Numbered from the stretch's first letter, positions 19,713 to 31,325 are shown. The stretch: 64,000 bases of DNA from Homarus americanus (GCF_018991925.1 NW_024751680.1:307501-371500); one strand, 5' to 3'. The notes: generated from the sequence alone by a model not told the origin. Numbers and translations are program-made.

Positions 19713-19781
19713 GTAGTCCTGCATATAACTACTGTAATTATTTTTGTGTAATTAAACATTTCTTTCTCCTCCTCTTTTCAT

Positions 19782-19930
19782 CCTCCTCCTCCTCCTCCTC
19801 CTCCTCCTCCTCCTCCTCCTCCTCCTCCTCCTCCTCCTCCTCCTCCTCCTCCTCCTCTTCCTCTTTTCTTTTATCTTTCCATTTTTCTTCATCTTCTACC
19901 TCTTCCTCTTCTTCCTCTCCTTCCTCATCT
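19782..19930. repeat. (CTC)n microsatellite and flanking pyrimidine tract
   Basis: Pure CTC/CCT trinucleotide run at about 19,782-19,857, then mixed CTT/TCC to about 19,930. The reverse-strand poly-Glu frame is an artefact. Confidence 0.96.
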
Positions 19931-20082
19931 ATCACTTCACCGCTGGATAAAGAACCTCCCTATGCCTCCAGCTTATCCAATCCATCATTAATCCCTTCCT
20001 GTGGTATCCTTAATCCATCTGCAGGTGTGGTGGTGTTACCTTGACTCCTAGGATTACTTCCAGGATCTCGAGGAATCATAAT

Positions 20083-20540
20083 ACACCTACACCCTCCCCA
20101 TCCCCCACCTCCCTCCCATCCCTCACCACCACCCCTAACCCCACCCTCTCCCCCTCACCTCCCTCCATCCCTCACCTCCCTCCTATCCTCACCTATCACT
20201 ACCCCTTAACCCCACCCCCTCACCCCTCCCATCCTCACCTCCTCCCATCCCTCACCCCTCACTACCCCTAACCCCACCCCCTCCCACACCTCCTCCCATC
20301 CTCACCTCTCACTACCCCTTAACCCCACCCTCTCCCTCACCTCCTCCCATCCTCACCTCTCACTACCCCTGTAACCCCACCCCTCCCTCACCACCGCCCA
20401 TCCTCACCACCCCTTCCCTTAGTGCTACCTTCTTCACCTTCCTTCCTACCTCCCCATTCCTCCTGCCCTTCCCCACAGACCTCCTTACCCCATCACCCCA
20501 TCCCCCATCCCCCACCACCCCTTCTCCCTCTAAACCCCAC
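20083..20540. repeat. C-rich minisatellite, ~45-bp unit
   Basis: Best between 20,130 and 20,400: CTCACTACCCCTTAACCCCA, then CCC, then TCCCTCACCTCCTCCCATCC. It becomes degenerate C-rich sequence from 20,400 to 20,540. Confidence 0.88.
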
Positions 20541-20868
20541 CAAAAATTGACCCTGGGTGGATAGATGGGGAGGGGAGGGAGGTGAGGTATTATATAATGA
20601 CCCTCTGACCTCTCTGCCTCCTGTAGTCAAAAAATCAGAACTGACCTCGACGACTAATGACCTCAGTCAATCCCAGTGTCGGGAAGTACTGCTAGTGGGG
20701 TTAATTACTAATTAGCCCACGGCTCGCTAACTCTATATAATCACGTGGCTTAATTAGCTCCGGCAATCAGTAACTGGTGAAGTTATGGGTTTATTTATAT
20801 CTTTATTGTATTTCTCTACAATTAAGGTTTAGGAATCTGACTTAATTACTAGATCTGGTAAGCAAGGA
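20541..20868. other. Single-copy stretch with TATA box next to an E-box
   Basis: Non-repetitive. CTATATAAT at about 20,733-20,741 is immediately followed by CACGTG at 20,742-20,747. No open frame or splice structure follows within the unique sequence. Confidence 0.35.
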
Positions 20869-20869
20869 A

Positions 20870-21068
20870 AAGGGGGGGGAGTGGTGGTGGGTGATTGGTA
20901 TGGTGGTGATGGTGGTAGATTAGTGGTAGCCGAGTGATGGTGATGGTAGACAAGTGGTGGTGGTGGTGGTAGGTCTAGTGATGGTGGTGGTAGGCTAGTG
21001 GTGGTGGTGGTGGTAGGTCTAGTGGATGGTGGTGGTAGGCTAGTGATGATGGTGGTGGTAGTAGGCAA
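20870..21068. repeat. GGT-rich minisatellite
   Basis: (GGT)n with GGTAGGCTAGTGATGGT and GGTAGGTCTAGTGG words, unit about 25 to 27 bp. Confidence 0.9.
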
Positions 21069-21139
21069 GTAACATTTACTAGGTACAAGAATCATGTTAA
21101 AATCTCACAAACCCTTCTGGATCCCCTTAATCAGTAACA

Positions 21140-21488
21140 GCCCTTATCAGCCCTCATACGCCTCCAAATAAGCCCTTATCAGCCCTCATACGCCGCCAAA
21201 GAGCCCTTACCGCCTCATCAGCCTCCAAATAAGCCCTTATTAGCCTCATCGCCTCCAAATAACCTATCAGCCCGCTACGCCGCCAAAACCAGCCTGCCCA
21301 AAGCCCTACCGCCCTCCACGCCGCCAAAGCCCTTACCAGCCTCATACGCCTCCAAATAAGCCCTACCAGCCCTCATACGCCGCCAAAAGCCCACCAGCCC
21401 TCATCCTCAAAAGCCTTATCAGCCCTCATACGCCTCCAAAAAGCCCTTACCAGCCCTCATACGCCGCCAAAGCCCTTATCAGACCTTA
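21140..21488. repeat. ~31-bp minisatellite with AGCCCTCATACGCC
   Basis: About 12 copies of CCCTTATCAGCCCTCATACG followed by CCTCCAAATAAG or CCGCCAAAG. AGCCCTTA words also build the 23-bp array at 27.15-27.45 kb. Confidence 0.92.
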
Positions 21489-21612
21489 ATGATTCTATAT
21501 GGTCTTCTTCTTCCTCCTTCCTCTTCCTTCCTCCTCCCCCTCTTTCTTACCCTCGCCTGTTGGTATGTAAATAATCTTATCTTCCTTGTTGTCCCAGATA
21601 CCACGATACCTC
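21489..21612. other. Short unique segment before the 37-bp satellite
   Basis: CT-rich then unique sequence; no gene signal. Confidence 0.5.
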
Positions 21613-21614
21613 AC

Positions 21615-24600
21615 ATGCCCTGGCTGTTGGCACTGTACTTATGGCACTCCTACCTCTCTATTAATGGCACTGTACTTATGGCACTGACTTCTCTATTAGT
21701 GGCACTGTACTTATGGCACTCCTTCTCTATTAGTGGCACTGTACTTATGGGTATCTTCTATTAGTGGCACTGTACTTATGGCACTATTTCTCTATTAGTG
21801 GCACTGTACTTAAGGCACTCCCAATTTTTGATTGCACTTTGGCACTCCTACTTATTAGTGGCACTGTACTTATGGCACTCCCAATTCTTTATTAGTGGCA
21901 CTGCATTATGGCATTCCTCTTCTATTAGTGGCACTGTACTTATGGCATTCCTTCTCTATTAGTGGCACTGTACTTATGGTACTCCTCTATTAGTGGCACT
22001 GTACTTCACTCTTCTTCTCTATTAGTGCACTTGTATAGGCACTCCCAATTCTTTGTTAGTGCACTGTACTTATGGCTCCTACTTCTCTATTAGTGGCACT
22101 GTGCCTATGGCACTCCTCTTCTCTATTAGTGGCACTTATACTTATGGCACTCCTTCTCTATTAGTGGCACTGTACTTATGGCACTCCCAATTCTTTATTA
22201 GTGGCACTGTACTTATGGCACTCCTACTTCTCTTATTAGTGGCACTGTACTTATGGCACTCCCAATTCTTTATTAGTGGCACTGTACTTATGGCACTCCT
22301 ACTTCTCTAGTGGCACTGTACTTATGGCACTCCTACCTCTCTATTAGTGGCACTGTGCTTATGGCACTCCATTCTTATTAGTGGCACTGTACTTATGGCA
22401 CTCCTACTTCTCAATAGTGGCACTTGTGCTTATGGCACTCCTACTTCTCTATTAGTGGCACTGTGTATGGCACTCCCATTCTTTATTAGTGGCACTGTAC
22501 TTATGGCACTCCTACTTCTCTATTAGTGGCACTGTGCTTGGCACTCCTTACTTCTCTATTAGTGGCACTGTGCTTATGGCACTCCCATTCTTTAATAGTG
22601 GCACTGTACTATGGCACTCCTACTTCTCTATTAGTGGCACTGTACTTAACTCCCATTCTCTATTAGTGGCACTGTACTTATGGCACTCCTCTTCTCTATT
22701 AGTGGCACTGTGCTTAGCTCCTACTTCTCTATTAGTGGCTGCTTATGGCACTCCTACTTCTCTATTAGTGGCATTCTGTACTTATGGCCTCCTTCTTTAG
22801 AGTGGCACTGTACTTATGGCACTCCTACTCTCTATTAGTGGCACTGTACTTGCTCCAATTCTTCTATTAGTGGCACTGTATGGCACTCCTACTTCTCTGT
22901 GGTGGCACTGTACTTGTGACTCCTCTTCTCTATTAGTGGCACTGTGCTTATGGCACTCCTACTTCTCTGTGGTGGCACTGTGCTTATGGCACTCCTTCTT
23001 TATTAGTGGCACTGTACTTATGGCACTCCTCTTCTCTATTAGTGGCACTGTGCTTATGGCCTCCATTCTCTATTAGTGGCACTGTACTTATGGCACTCTA
23101 CTTCTCTATTAGTGGCTGTGCTTATGGCACTCCTTTCTCTATTAGTGGCACTGTGCCCTTGGCACTCCTACTCTATTAGTGGCACTGTGCTTATGGCACT
23201 CCTTCTTTATTAGTGGCACTGTGCTTATGGCACTCCTACTTCTCTATTGGCACTGTGCTTGGCACTTCTTCTCTGATGTGGCACTGTACTTATGGCACTC
23301 TCTTCTCTATTAGTGGCACTGTGCTTATGCACTCCATTCTCTATTAGTGGCACTGTACTTATGGCACTCCTACTTCTCTATTAGTGGCACTGTGCTTATG
23401 GCACTCCTACTTCTCTATTAGTGGCACTGTACTTATGGCACTCCTACTTCTCTATTAGTGGCACTGTACTTATGGCACTCCTTCTCTATTAGTGGCATAA
23501 TGGCACTCCTCTTCTCTATTAGTGGCACTATGGCACTCCTTCTCTATTAGTGGCACTGTACTTATGGCACTCCTGCTTCTCTATTAGTGGCACTATATAT
23601 GGCACTCCTTCTCTATTAGTGGCACTGTCTTATGGCCTCCTCTTCTCTATTAGTGGCACTGCATAACTCCTACTTCTCTATTAGTGGCACTGTGTATGGC
23701 ACTCCTACTTCTCTATTAGTGGCACTATACTTATGGCACTCCCTTCTCTATTAGTGGCACTGTACTTATGGCACTCCTACTTCTCTATTAGTGGCACTGT
23801 ACTGGCACTCCATTCTTTATTAGTGGCACTGTACTTATGGCACTCCTCTTCTCTATTGATGGCACTGTACTTATGACTCCCTTCTCTATTAGTGGCTGTG
23901 TATAGCCTCCTACTTCTCTAGTGGCACTGTGCTTATGGCACTCTCTTCTCTATTAGTGGCACTGTGCTTATGGCACTCCTACTTCTCTATTAGTTGGCAC
24001 TGTACTTATGGCACTCCAATTCTTTGTGGTGGCACTGTGCTTGTAGCACTCCTACTTCTCTGTGGTGGCACTGTGCTTAGGCACTCCTTCTCTATTAGTG
24101 GCACTTGTACTTATGGCACTCCTCTTCTCTATTAGTGGCACTGTACTTATGGCACTCCATTCTCTATTAGTGGCACTGTATAGCTCCTCTTCTCTATTAG
24201 TGGCACTGTGGCACTCCTACCTCTTTTATGTGGCACTGTACTTATGGCACTCCATTCTCTATTAGTGGCACTGTACTTATGGCTCCTACTTCTCTATTAG
24301 TGGCACTGTACTTGTGGCACTCCTACTTCTCTATATTAGTGGCACTGTGCTTAGGCACTCCCAATTCTCTATTAGTGGCACTGTACTTGTGGCACTCCTC
24401 TTCTCTATTGGTACTGTACTTATGGCACTCTCTTCTCTATTAGTGGTATCTTATGGCACTCCTTCTCTATTAGTGGCACTGTACTTATGCTTCCTACTTC
24501 TCTGTGGTGGCACTATACTTATGGCCTCCTTCTCTCTGTAGTGGCACTGTACTTGGCACTCCTACTTCTCTATTGGTGGCACTGTGCTTATGGCACTCCA

Positions 24601-25752
24601 TTCTTTATTAGTGGCACTGTACTTATGGCCTCCTACTTCTCTATTAGTAGTGGCACTGTACTTATGGCACTCCCATTCTTTATTAATTATTTTCCTTGCT
24701 TATGGCACTCCTACTTCTCTATTAGTGGCACTGCATGGCACTCCTACTTCTCTATTAGTGGCACTATACTTATGGCACTCCTTCTCTATTAGTGGCACTG
24801 TACTTATGGCACTCCTTCTCTATTAGTGGCACTATACTTATGGCACTCCTTCTCTATTAGTGGCACTATACTTATGGCACTCCTTCTCTATTAGTAGCAC
24901 TTCTTGTGGCACTCTACTTCTTGTGGCACTGTACTTGAGCACTCCTTCTCATGGTGGTGGCACTGTACTTATGGCACTCCTCTTCTCTATTAGTGGCACT
25001 GTACTTATGGCACTCCTTCTCTATTAGTGGCACTGTGCTTATGGCACTCCTACTTCTCTATTGTTGGCACTGTATATGGCACTCCTACTTCTCTATTAGT
25101 GGCACTGTGCTTGGCACTCCTATTCTCTATTAGTGGCACTGTGCTAAGGGCACTCCTACTTCTCTATTAGTGGCACTGTACTTATGGCACTCCAATTCTC
25201 TATTAATTGTGCTGTACTTATGGCACTCCTACTTCTCTATTAGTGGCACTGTACTTATGGCACTCCATTCTCTATTAGTGGCACTGTACTTGTAGCACTC
25301 CTACTTCTCTATTAGTGGCACTGTGCTTATGGCACTCCTACTTCTCTATTAGTGGCACTGTACTTATGGCACTCTACTTCTCTATTAGTGGCACTATACA
25401 TGGCACTCTACTTCTCTCTATTAGTGGCACTATGCTTATGGCACTCCTCTATTAGTGGCACTATACTTATGGCACTCCTACTTCTCTATTAGTGGCACTG
25501 TACTTATGGCACTCCTCTTCTCTATTAGTGGCACTGTACTTGGGCACTCCTCTTCTCTATTAGTGGCACTGTGCTTATGGCACTCCAATTCTCTATTAGT
25601 GGCACTGTACTTATGGCACTCCTTCTTCTCTAGTGGCACTGTACTTATGGCCTCCTCTTCTCTATTAGTGGCACTGTACTCCCAATTCTTTATTAGTGGC
25701 ACTGTGCTTATGGCACTCCTACTTCTCTGTTAGTGGCACTGTACTTATGGCA
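21615..25752. repeat. 4.1-kb satellite, 37-bp unit, roughly 110 copies
   Basis: The largest array in the window. Core GGCACTGTACTTATGGCACT, then CC, then TACTTCTCTATTAGT. GGCACT occurs twice per unit, so the unit may have arisen from a shorter repeat. Variants include GTGCTTATGG for GTACTTATGG, CCAATTCTTTATTAG for CTACTTCTCTATTAG, and TCTGTGGTGG for TCTATTAGTGG. Many copies carry deletions of one to six bases (for example GGCCTCC or TATGACTCC). Open frames with LLVALYLWHS and FSISGTVLMAL are translations of the unit and break at each indel. Confidence 0.98.
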
Positions 25753-25784
25753 CCGTTATATTGAACCATACAGTATATATATTA

Positions 25785-26010
25785 GGGGCGAGACCTTACA
25801 CTGTGGGGGCGAGACCTTACACTATTAGGGCGAGACCTTACACTATTAGGGGCGAGACCTTACACTATTAGGGCGAGACCTTACTATTAGGGGCGAGACC
25901 TTACACTAATAGGGGCGAGACCTCACACTATTAGGGGCGAGAGACCTTACACTAATGAGGCGAGACCTTATATTAGGGGCGAGGCCTTACACTATTAGGG
26001 ACTTGACCTT
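25785..26010. repeat. 22-bp minisatellite with GGGGCGAGACCTTACACTAT
   Basis: About 11 copies directly after the 37-bp satellite, with small indels (GGGCGAG, GAGAGACC, ACTAATGAGG). Confidence 0.95.
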
Positions 26011-26075
26011 AAGCTAGTTAACATATACAGTGCAAATATATTTCTCGGCTTTTCGCCTCAGCTGCCCACGATCCA

Positions 26076-26265
26076 GAGGGGGTGAGTGGAGGGAGGGTGT
26101 TGGTGGAGGGTGGATGGTGGTGGTGGAGGGGGTGTTGGTGGAGGAGGGTGGATGGTGGTGGTGGAGGAGGGGTGGATGGTGGTGGTGGTAGTGGTGGAGG
26201 GTGGATGGTGGTGGTGGAGGAGGGGGTGTTGGGTGGAGAGGAGGAGGGGTGGATGGTGGTTGCTT
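26076..26265. repeat. GGTGGA minisatellite
   Basis: GGTGGATGGTGGTGGTGGAG with G(G)TGTTGGTGGA joints, about six copies. Three-frame Gly/Val/Trp frames are artefacts. Confidence 0.92.
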
Positions 26266-26332
26266 GCAGACATTGCCTCTAGTGTGGAGATATTTAGCTA
26301 AATTAATGTAAATATTCCTCGCCTTCCTACCA

Positions 26333-26955
26333 GTTCTTCTTCTTCTTCTTCTTCTTCTTCTTCTTTCTTCTTCTTCTTCTTCTTCTTCTTCTTCTTCTTC
26401 TTCTTCTTCTTCTTCTTCTTCTTCTTCTTCTTCTTCTTCTTCTTCTTCTTCTTCTTCTTCTTCTTCTTCTTCTTCTTCTTCTTCTTCTTCTTCTTCTTCT
26501 TCTTCTTCTTCTTCTTCTTCTTCTTCTTCTTCTTCTTCTTCTTCTTCTTCTTCTTCTTCTTCTTCTTCTTCTTCTTCTTCTTCTTCTTCTTCTTCTTCTT
26601 CTTCTTCTTCTTCTTCTTCTTCTTCTTCTTCTTCTTCTTCTTCTTCTTTCTTCTTCTTCTTCTTCTTCTTCTTCTTCTTCTTCTTCTTCTTCTTCTTCTT
26701 CTTCTTCTTCTTCTTCTTCTTCTTCTTCTTCTTCTTCTTCTTCTTCTTTTCTTCTTTCTTCTTCTTCTTCTTCTTCTTCTTCTTCTTCTTCTTCTTCTTC
26801 TTCTTCTTCTTCTTTCTTCTTCTTCTTCTTCTTCTTCTTCTTCTTCTTCTTCTTCTTCTTCTTCTTCTTCTTCTTCTTCTTCTTCTTCTTCTTCTTCTCC
26901 TTCTCCTTCTCCTTCTCCTCCTCCTCCTCCTCCTCCTCCTCCTCCTCCTCCTCTC
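26333..26955. repeat. Long (TTC)n/(GAA)n expansion with (CTC)n end
   Basis: About 560 bases of TTC with single-base T interruptions near 26,365, 26,648, 26,750, 26,757 and 26,814, then (CTCCTT)n and (CTC)n to about 26,953. The longest pure run, about 26,368-26,648, is roughly 93 triplets. The reverse-strand frame reads poly-Glu, poly-Lys and poly-Arg blocks; each block change sits at an interruption that shifts frame, so it is not a protein. Confidence 0.99.
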
Positions 26956-27059
26956 CAGACTCTCTAGGGGCCCAGGTAGTGTGTGTGTAGGAGCCAGTTC
27001 CTAGGCCTACCCTTAATGTGGATACTTTTATCTTGTGCTCCCTCCCTCCCACCGCCTTC

Positions 27060-27066
<7 letters not shown>

Positions 27067-27090
<24 letters not shown>

Positions 27091-27091
27091 C
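27067..27091. repeat. (CT)n microsatellite
   Basis: Pure CT run of about 25 bases. Confidence 0.95.
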
Positions 27092-27149
27092 TTCCGTCAC
27101 TTCCATTACGGTGTCAGGAGGTAATGTTTGAGTGAGCCAGCTACAGTCC

Positions 27150-27450
27150 TTAATAACCTTTACCACCAGCCCTTAATAGCCCTTGCCACCAGCCCTTAGC
27201 CCTTACCACCAGCCCATATGCCCTTGCCACCAGCCATAGCCCTTACCACCAGCCCTTAATAGCCCTTACCACCAGCCCTTAATAGCCTGCCCTTACCAGC
27301 CCTTAATAGCCCTTACCACCAGCCCTTAATAGCCCTTACCACCAGCCCTTAGCCAGCCTTACCACCAGCCCTTTATAGCCCTTACCACCAACCCTTAATA
27401 GCCCTTTCCACCAGCCCTTAATAGCCCTTACCACCATCTCTTAATAGCTC
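27150..27450. repeat. 23-bp minisatellite with CCCTTACCACCAG
   Basis: About 13 copies of CCCTTACCACCAGCCCTTAA followed by TAG, with deletions in several copies. Confidence 0.95.
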
Positions 27451-28073
27451 TTACCACACGGAGATAATTGGTAACAGTACTCCCCCTTCCCTTAACCTCC
27501 CTTAGGACCCTTCCTTAGCGCCCTTTACATTTAAGTGATCATTAGATTTTTTTTTTGACTCCAGAGTTTGACTTACTCTTTGAGGCAATTTGTCCCTGAG
27601 CCCTTATTAATCAGCCCTTATCACCCCTTGTATACGTCAGGGGGATGCTAGAGAAGCCCTTAAGAACTTTCGTAACTTGGGGTAGAATTTTTAAAACTCC
27701 TGATTGTTGTTGTTGTTGTTTTTGATGTTGTTTTATCTCCACTAAGCCCTTAAAACCGCCCTTATCCAGCCCTGACACATACAAGACTACTTACAGTTTT
27801 ACCTCTGAGCACCCCTTACCAGCCCTTTACACATGCAATAACAACTACCAATAATTTTATCCCTTAGCACCTCTTACCTGCCCTACCCCCTTTACCTGCC
27901 CCTTATACGGTACAGGTGCCTTTTGACTCCATAGTGGATGTTTTAATTAAGAGGTGTGGTGGGGAACTCCAGGTGTACTTTACCTTGCTGTAAGACAGGA
28001 CACTTTAAAGGGGTTAAGTCCTCTCTGCTTATGCGTCAGGTAGTTCAAGTAATTATGGTCTGCGAGCCCCTTA
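27451..28073. other. Mostly single-copy stretch with AGCCCTTA remnants
   Basis: AGCCCTTA/GCCCTTATC words recur loosely to about 27,900, so part of this may be decayed satellite. It contains a short (TTG)n at 27,704-27,720. No gene seen. Confidence 0.5.
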
Positions 28074-28109
<36 letters not shown>

Positions 28110-28110
28110 C
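28074..28110. repeat. (TGCC)n microsatellite
   Basis: Nine CTGC/TGCC units. Confidence 0.95.
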
Positions 28111-29040
28111 TTACCCACTACTCTGCTCCTCCTCTCCTTTCCTGCCTCCTCCTACTCACTTGCCTCCTCTTCTCCCTACTCTCCCTCACCTCTTCCTTCT
28201 CCCTTCCCTCCCTCTCCTCTCCCCTGCCTTCCCCTCTCTCTCTCCCCCTCCCTTCCTCTGCCTCACCCCTCTCTCCTCCCCCACCCCCTCCACTCTCCTT
28301 CTCCTCCTCATTCACCTCCTCCTCCCCTCACTCACCTCCTCCTCCTCCTCCTCCTAATGTTGCTTCTTCCTAATCTTGTTGTTAATCTTAATTTTACATT
28401 TTTTTCGTGTTTCCTCCTTTCTCGTTTTCTCTCTTCATTTTTGCTTGTTCTTCGTCCTTCTCCCTCCTCCTTGCCTCTTTCTCGCCATTCCCCCTCCTCC
28501 TTCTTGCTTTATCTTTCGTCTTCCTCCTACTTGCTCCCTTTGTCTTCCTCTTCCTCCTCCTCCTCCTCCTAACTGGCGTGTCACCGAGGTTGGTCCAACA
28601 ATATTATTAACTAGGCAATGAGTCTTGTGTCCAATAAGTATCTTGCTGATATATTCCTTCCTTCCTTCCTTCCTTCATTCCGTCTTTCATTACTTCCTTG
28701 CTGCTTCCTTTTTCTTCTTTTCCTTTCTTATTTCTTTAATTTATTCCTTCCTTCATTATTTTTCTTTTCTCTTCCTTTATTTCTTTCATTTCTTTCATTC
28801 TCTTCCTTCCTGTCATCTTTACTTCCATCTATCCTCCCTATCTTCTTTTCTCCTCCCTTCCTTATTTTCTACCGTCCATCCTTCCCTCCTTTCTTTCTTT
28901 TATTTATTTCCCCCATCCTTCCTTCCTTCTTTTCTGCCTTCCTGTTTTCTTTTTTACATCTCCATTTTCTTCCTTCTTTGATAACTTCATTCTTTTTCCT
29001 TCTTCCTCTTTTCGTTTCTACCCTTCATTCGTTACCGTTT
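28111..29040. repeat. Polypyrimidine domain, ~0.9 kb
   Basis: C/T-rich throughout, C-rich at first (CTC, CCTCC; (CTC)n at 28,333-28,355) and T-rich later (TTCC, CTTTC; (TTCC)n at 28,655-28,677). A short mixed segment at 28,573-28,650 interrupts it. Pro/Ser/Leu/Phe frames are artefacts. Confidence 0.88.
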
Positions 29041-29042
29041 CT

Positions 29043-29250
29043 AAGAGGAGGAGGAGGAGGAGGATAATGTATAGGAAGAGGAAAGGAAAGAGGAAGAGGA
29101 GAAGAAATGAACACAGTAGTGGGAGGAGGAAGAGAAGCAGAGTAGGAGGAGGAAGAAAGGAAGAATAAATAAGAGAAAGAGGAAGAGAAGAAGAAGCAGA
29201 ATTGGAGGAACAGGAAGAAAAATAAGAGGAAGAAACAGAATAAGAGAGAA
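29043..29250. repeat. Purine-rich GGA/GAA tract
   Basis: Starts with (AGG)n at 29,045-29,061 and continues as GGAAGAG and AAGAAG words. It follows the pyrimidine domain abruptly, so the two can pair as an imperfect hairpin. Confidence 0.87.
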
Positions 29251-29289
29251 GGTCATGATAACAGGCCTCAGAAGCCTATTAGAGTGAAG

Positions 29290-29690
29290 CTTCAGGAAGG
29301 TCTTGGCTTCTCTTTAGAGCCTAGCTAGGGGCTACGTAGGCGCTGAGAGTCTAGGTAGGCTCTAGGGGCTACGTATAGGCTTATCCTGACAGAGGTTTCG
29401 TGTGCTTAGGTTTCCATGGGACTACTATGCAAATATTACTTTGAAATGGCTACGTAGGCCTAGCATTAGAGGGGGACTATATAGACCTAAGGGGCTATGT
29501 AGGCCTGGCTGTGTAAGGGGAATATAGATCTGGCTGTCTTAGGGGCTATTTAGGCCTGGCTCTGTAAGGGGGCTATATAGACCTGAATGTATTGGGCTAT
29601 ATAGACCTGACTAAGGAGACTATATAGACCTGACTAAAGGGGCTATATAAATCTCTCTATCTTAGGGTCATATCTAACTATACTCAGGAA
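29290..29690. repeat. Diverged repeat with GGGGCTATATAGACCTG
   Basis: GGGGCTATATAGACCTG, GGGGCTACGTAGGC and GGGGCTATGTAGGCCTGGCT words recur about every 30 to 40 bases. Each holds the near-palindrome CTATATAG or CTACGTAG. Confidence 0.8.
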
Positions 29691-29878
29691 ATATTTGAGG
29701 ACTACAGTGAAGGGGGGGGGCTAGGTAGGAATATCCACAAGGGGACTACACACTCTTGGGGGGCTACTGGGACTATCTTTGGGGCTACTGAATCGGAACT
29801 GGCTGCCGAAATCACCAAAGAGAAGTTAAGGAATATGAAAATGAGTTTAGGCTGATTTCCAACTTAGTGAAGCTCGTC

Positions 29879-29881
<3 letters not shown>

Positions 29882-29938
<57 letters not shown>
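29882..29938. repeat. (GT)n microsatellite
   Basis: Pure GT run of about 57 bases. Confidence 0.98.
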
Positions 29939-29940
<2 letters not shown>

Positions 29941-29944
29941 TGAA

Positions 29945-30125
29945 AGGTGGTGGTGAGACGTGGAGATGTGACAAGGAGGCGTGGAGGATAGTGACAGGAG
30001 GCGTGGAGGATGGTGACAGGAGGCGTGGAGGATGGTGACAGAGGCGTGGAGGATGGTGGAGATGGCAGGAGGCGTGGAGGATGGTGACAGCAGGCGTGGA
30101 GGATGGCGTGGAGAGTGGTGGTTAG
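29945..30125. repeat. 22-bp minisatellite with GGAGGCGTGGAGGATGGTGA
   Basis: About eight copies, with CAGAGGCG and CAGCAGGCG variants. Confidence 0.93.
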
Positions 30126-30139
30126 AAGGTGCGTGACGG

Positions 30140-30600
30140 AGGCTTGAAGACTGGGTGGGATGGAAGAGTATTGGATGGGAAGAGAGAGAGAGAGGAAAGG
30201 TGTGTGGGAAGGAAGGTGGAAGAGGAGTGGGAAGGAGGATGATGATGGGAGGGGAGAGAAAGGGGGAGGAGGAGAGAGAGAGAAAGAATGGTAAGTAAGG
30301 AAGGAGGGGGTGGATGGAGGAAGAGGAAAAGGTGAAAGAAATGGATAGAGGAAGAGTGATAAGATATGGAAGGGAAAGAGAGAGAGAGAGAGAGCGGATG
30401 GGATAGGTATTGGTATTTATGAAGTGGTGGTAATCGTTTGGAAAAGGAGGGAGGAAAGTGAGAAAAGTAGTTGGGGAAAAAAGGAAGGAAATGGATGGAA
30501 AAGTAGACAGAAGGAAGGAATGAAGGAGTGCGGAAAAATGGAGCATGTGGAAGGAGGATGGATGGAAAGGTAGAAAGGAAGGAGGAGTAGAGTTTCTGAG
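30140..30600. repeat. Purine-rich tract
   Basis: A/G-rich + strand with GGAAGG and GAGAGAGA words and a short (GA)n at 30,376-30,394. The 179- and 242-codon reverse frames (Ser/Pro/Leu/His) are artefacts. Confidence 0.85.
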
Positions 30601-31325
30601 AGTCAAAATAATCCTCGCTCAGTATGGTGAGAGTGGAGAAGTTTACTACTAATGTATACAACGGTAAGAATATATACGGTCATTTGAATCCTGAGTATAA
30701 GAGGAAAATCCTTAGCTTGCCCTCAGGAATACGGTTTTTTTATTCCTCTCGCATTTCTGTAGATGTGTGTGTGTGTGGAGGGGGGGTGATGGGGGAAGTG
30801 TGGGGATGGGGTAATGGGTGGGTGTTGTGTGTGGGGGTGGGGAGAAGTGGGGGGGGGAATAGTTAACTTCCATTTCAAAAGTCGTGTTGGGTTTTCAGGA
30901 CTTGAGAGGTGGGGGTGATAACTTGTATGTGTATTTTTGTTGTGTGTATTTTGTGTGTATTTTATGTGTATTTTTATGTGTGTGTTTGTGTGTGTGTGTA
31001 TTTTTGTAGTGATGATCAACCTGTATGGCTTAATTAACCTGTAGTTTACTTTGAGTTATTTCACGACTATATTTGAGTTGTGTATGTCATTGAAGAGTAT
31101 ATTTGTGTATGTGTGTATGTTAAATATTACAAACTACTAAATATATATAAAGATGGTTATTCACCTTCACTTTATCACCCTCAACTCTCTCACCTCATCC
31201 TCTCAACCTTTCAACCCTCCTCACTTCACCCTCCTCATCCCCTCACCCTGGTTTGAAAAGTGAGTGAAAAAAATTATTTATTTTTACTTTTTGGGAATGA
31301 ATGAATAATCTAAGTCTACCTGGAG
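30601..31325. other. Mixed stretch: unique AT-rich DNA, G-rich patch, TGTGTATTTT repeats
   Basis: Unique sequence at 30,601-30,760; GT and GGGG-rich patch at 30,766-30,860; TGTGTATTTTRTGTG repeats at about 30,927-31,008; unique AT-rich DNA and a CCTCA-rich patch to 31,325. No gene seen. Confidence 0.6.

Noticed and set aside
26327..27166. 279-codon frame of poly-Glu, poly-Lys and poly-Arg
   Set aside because: It is a (GAA)n tract read in frames that change at each single-base interruption.
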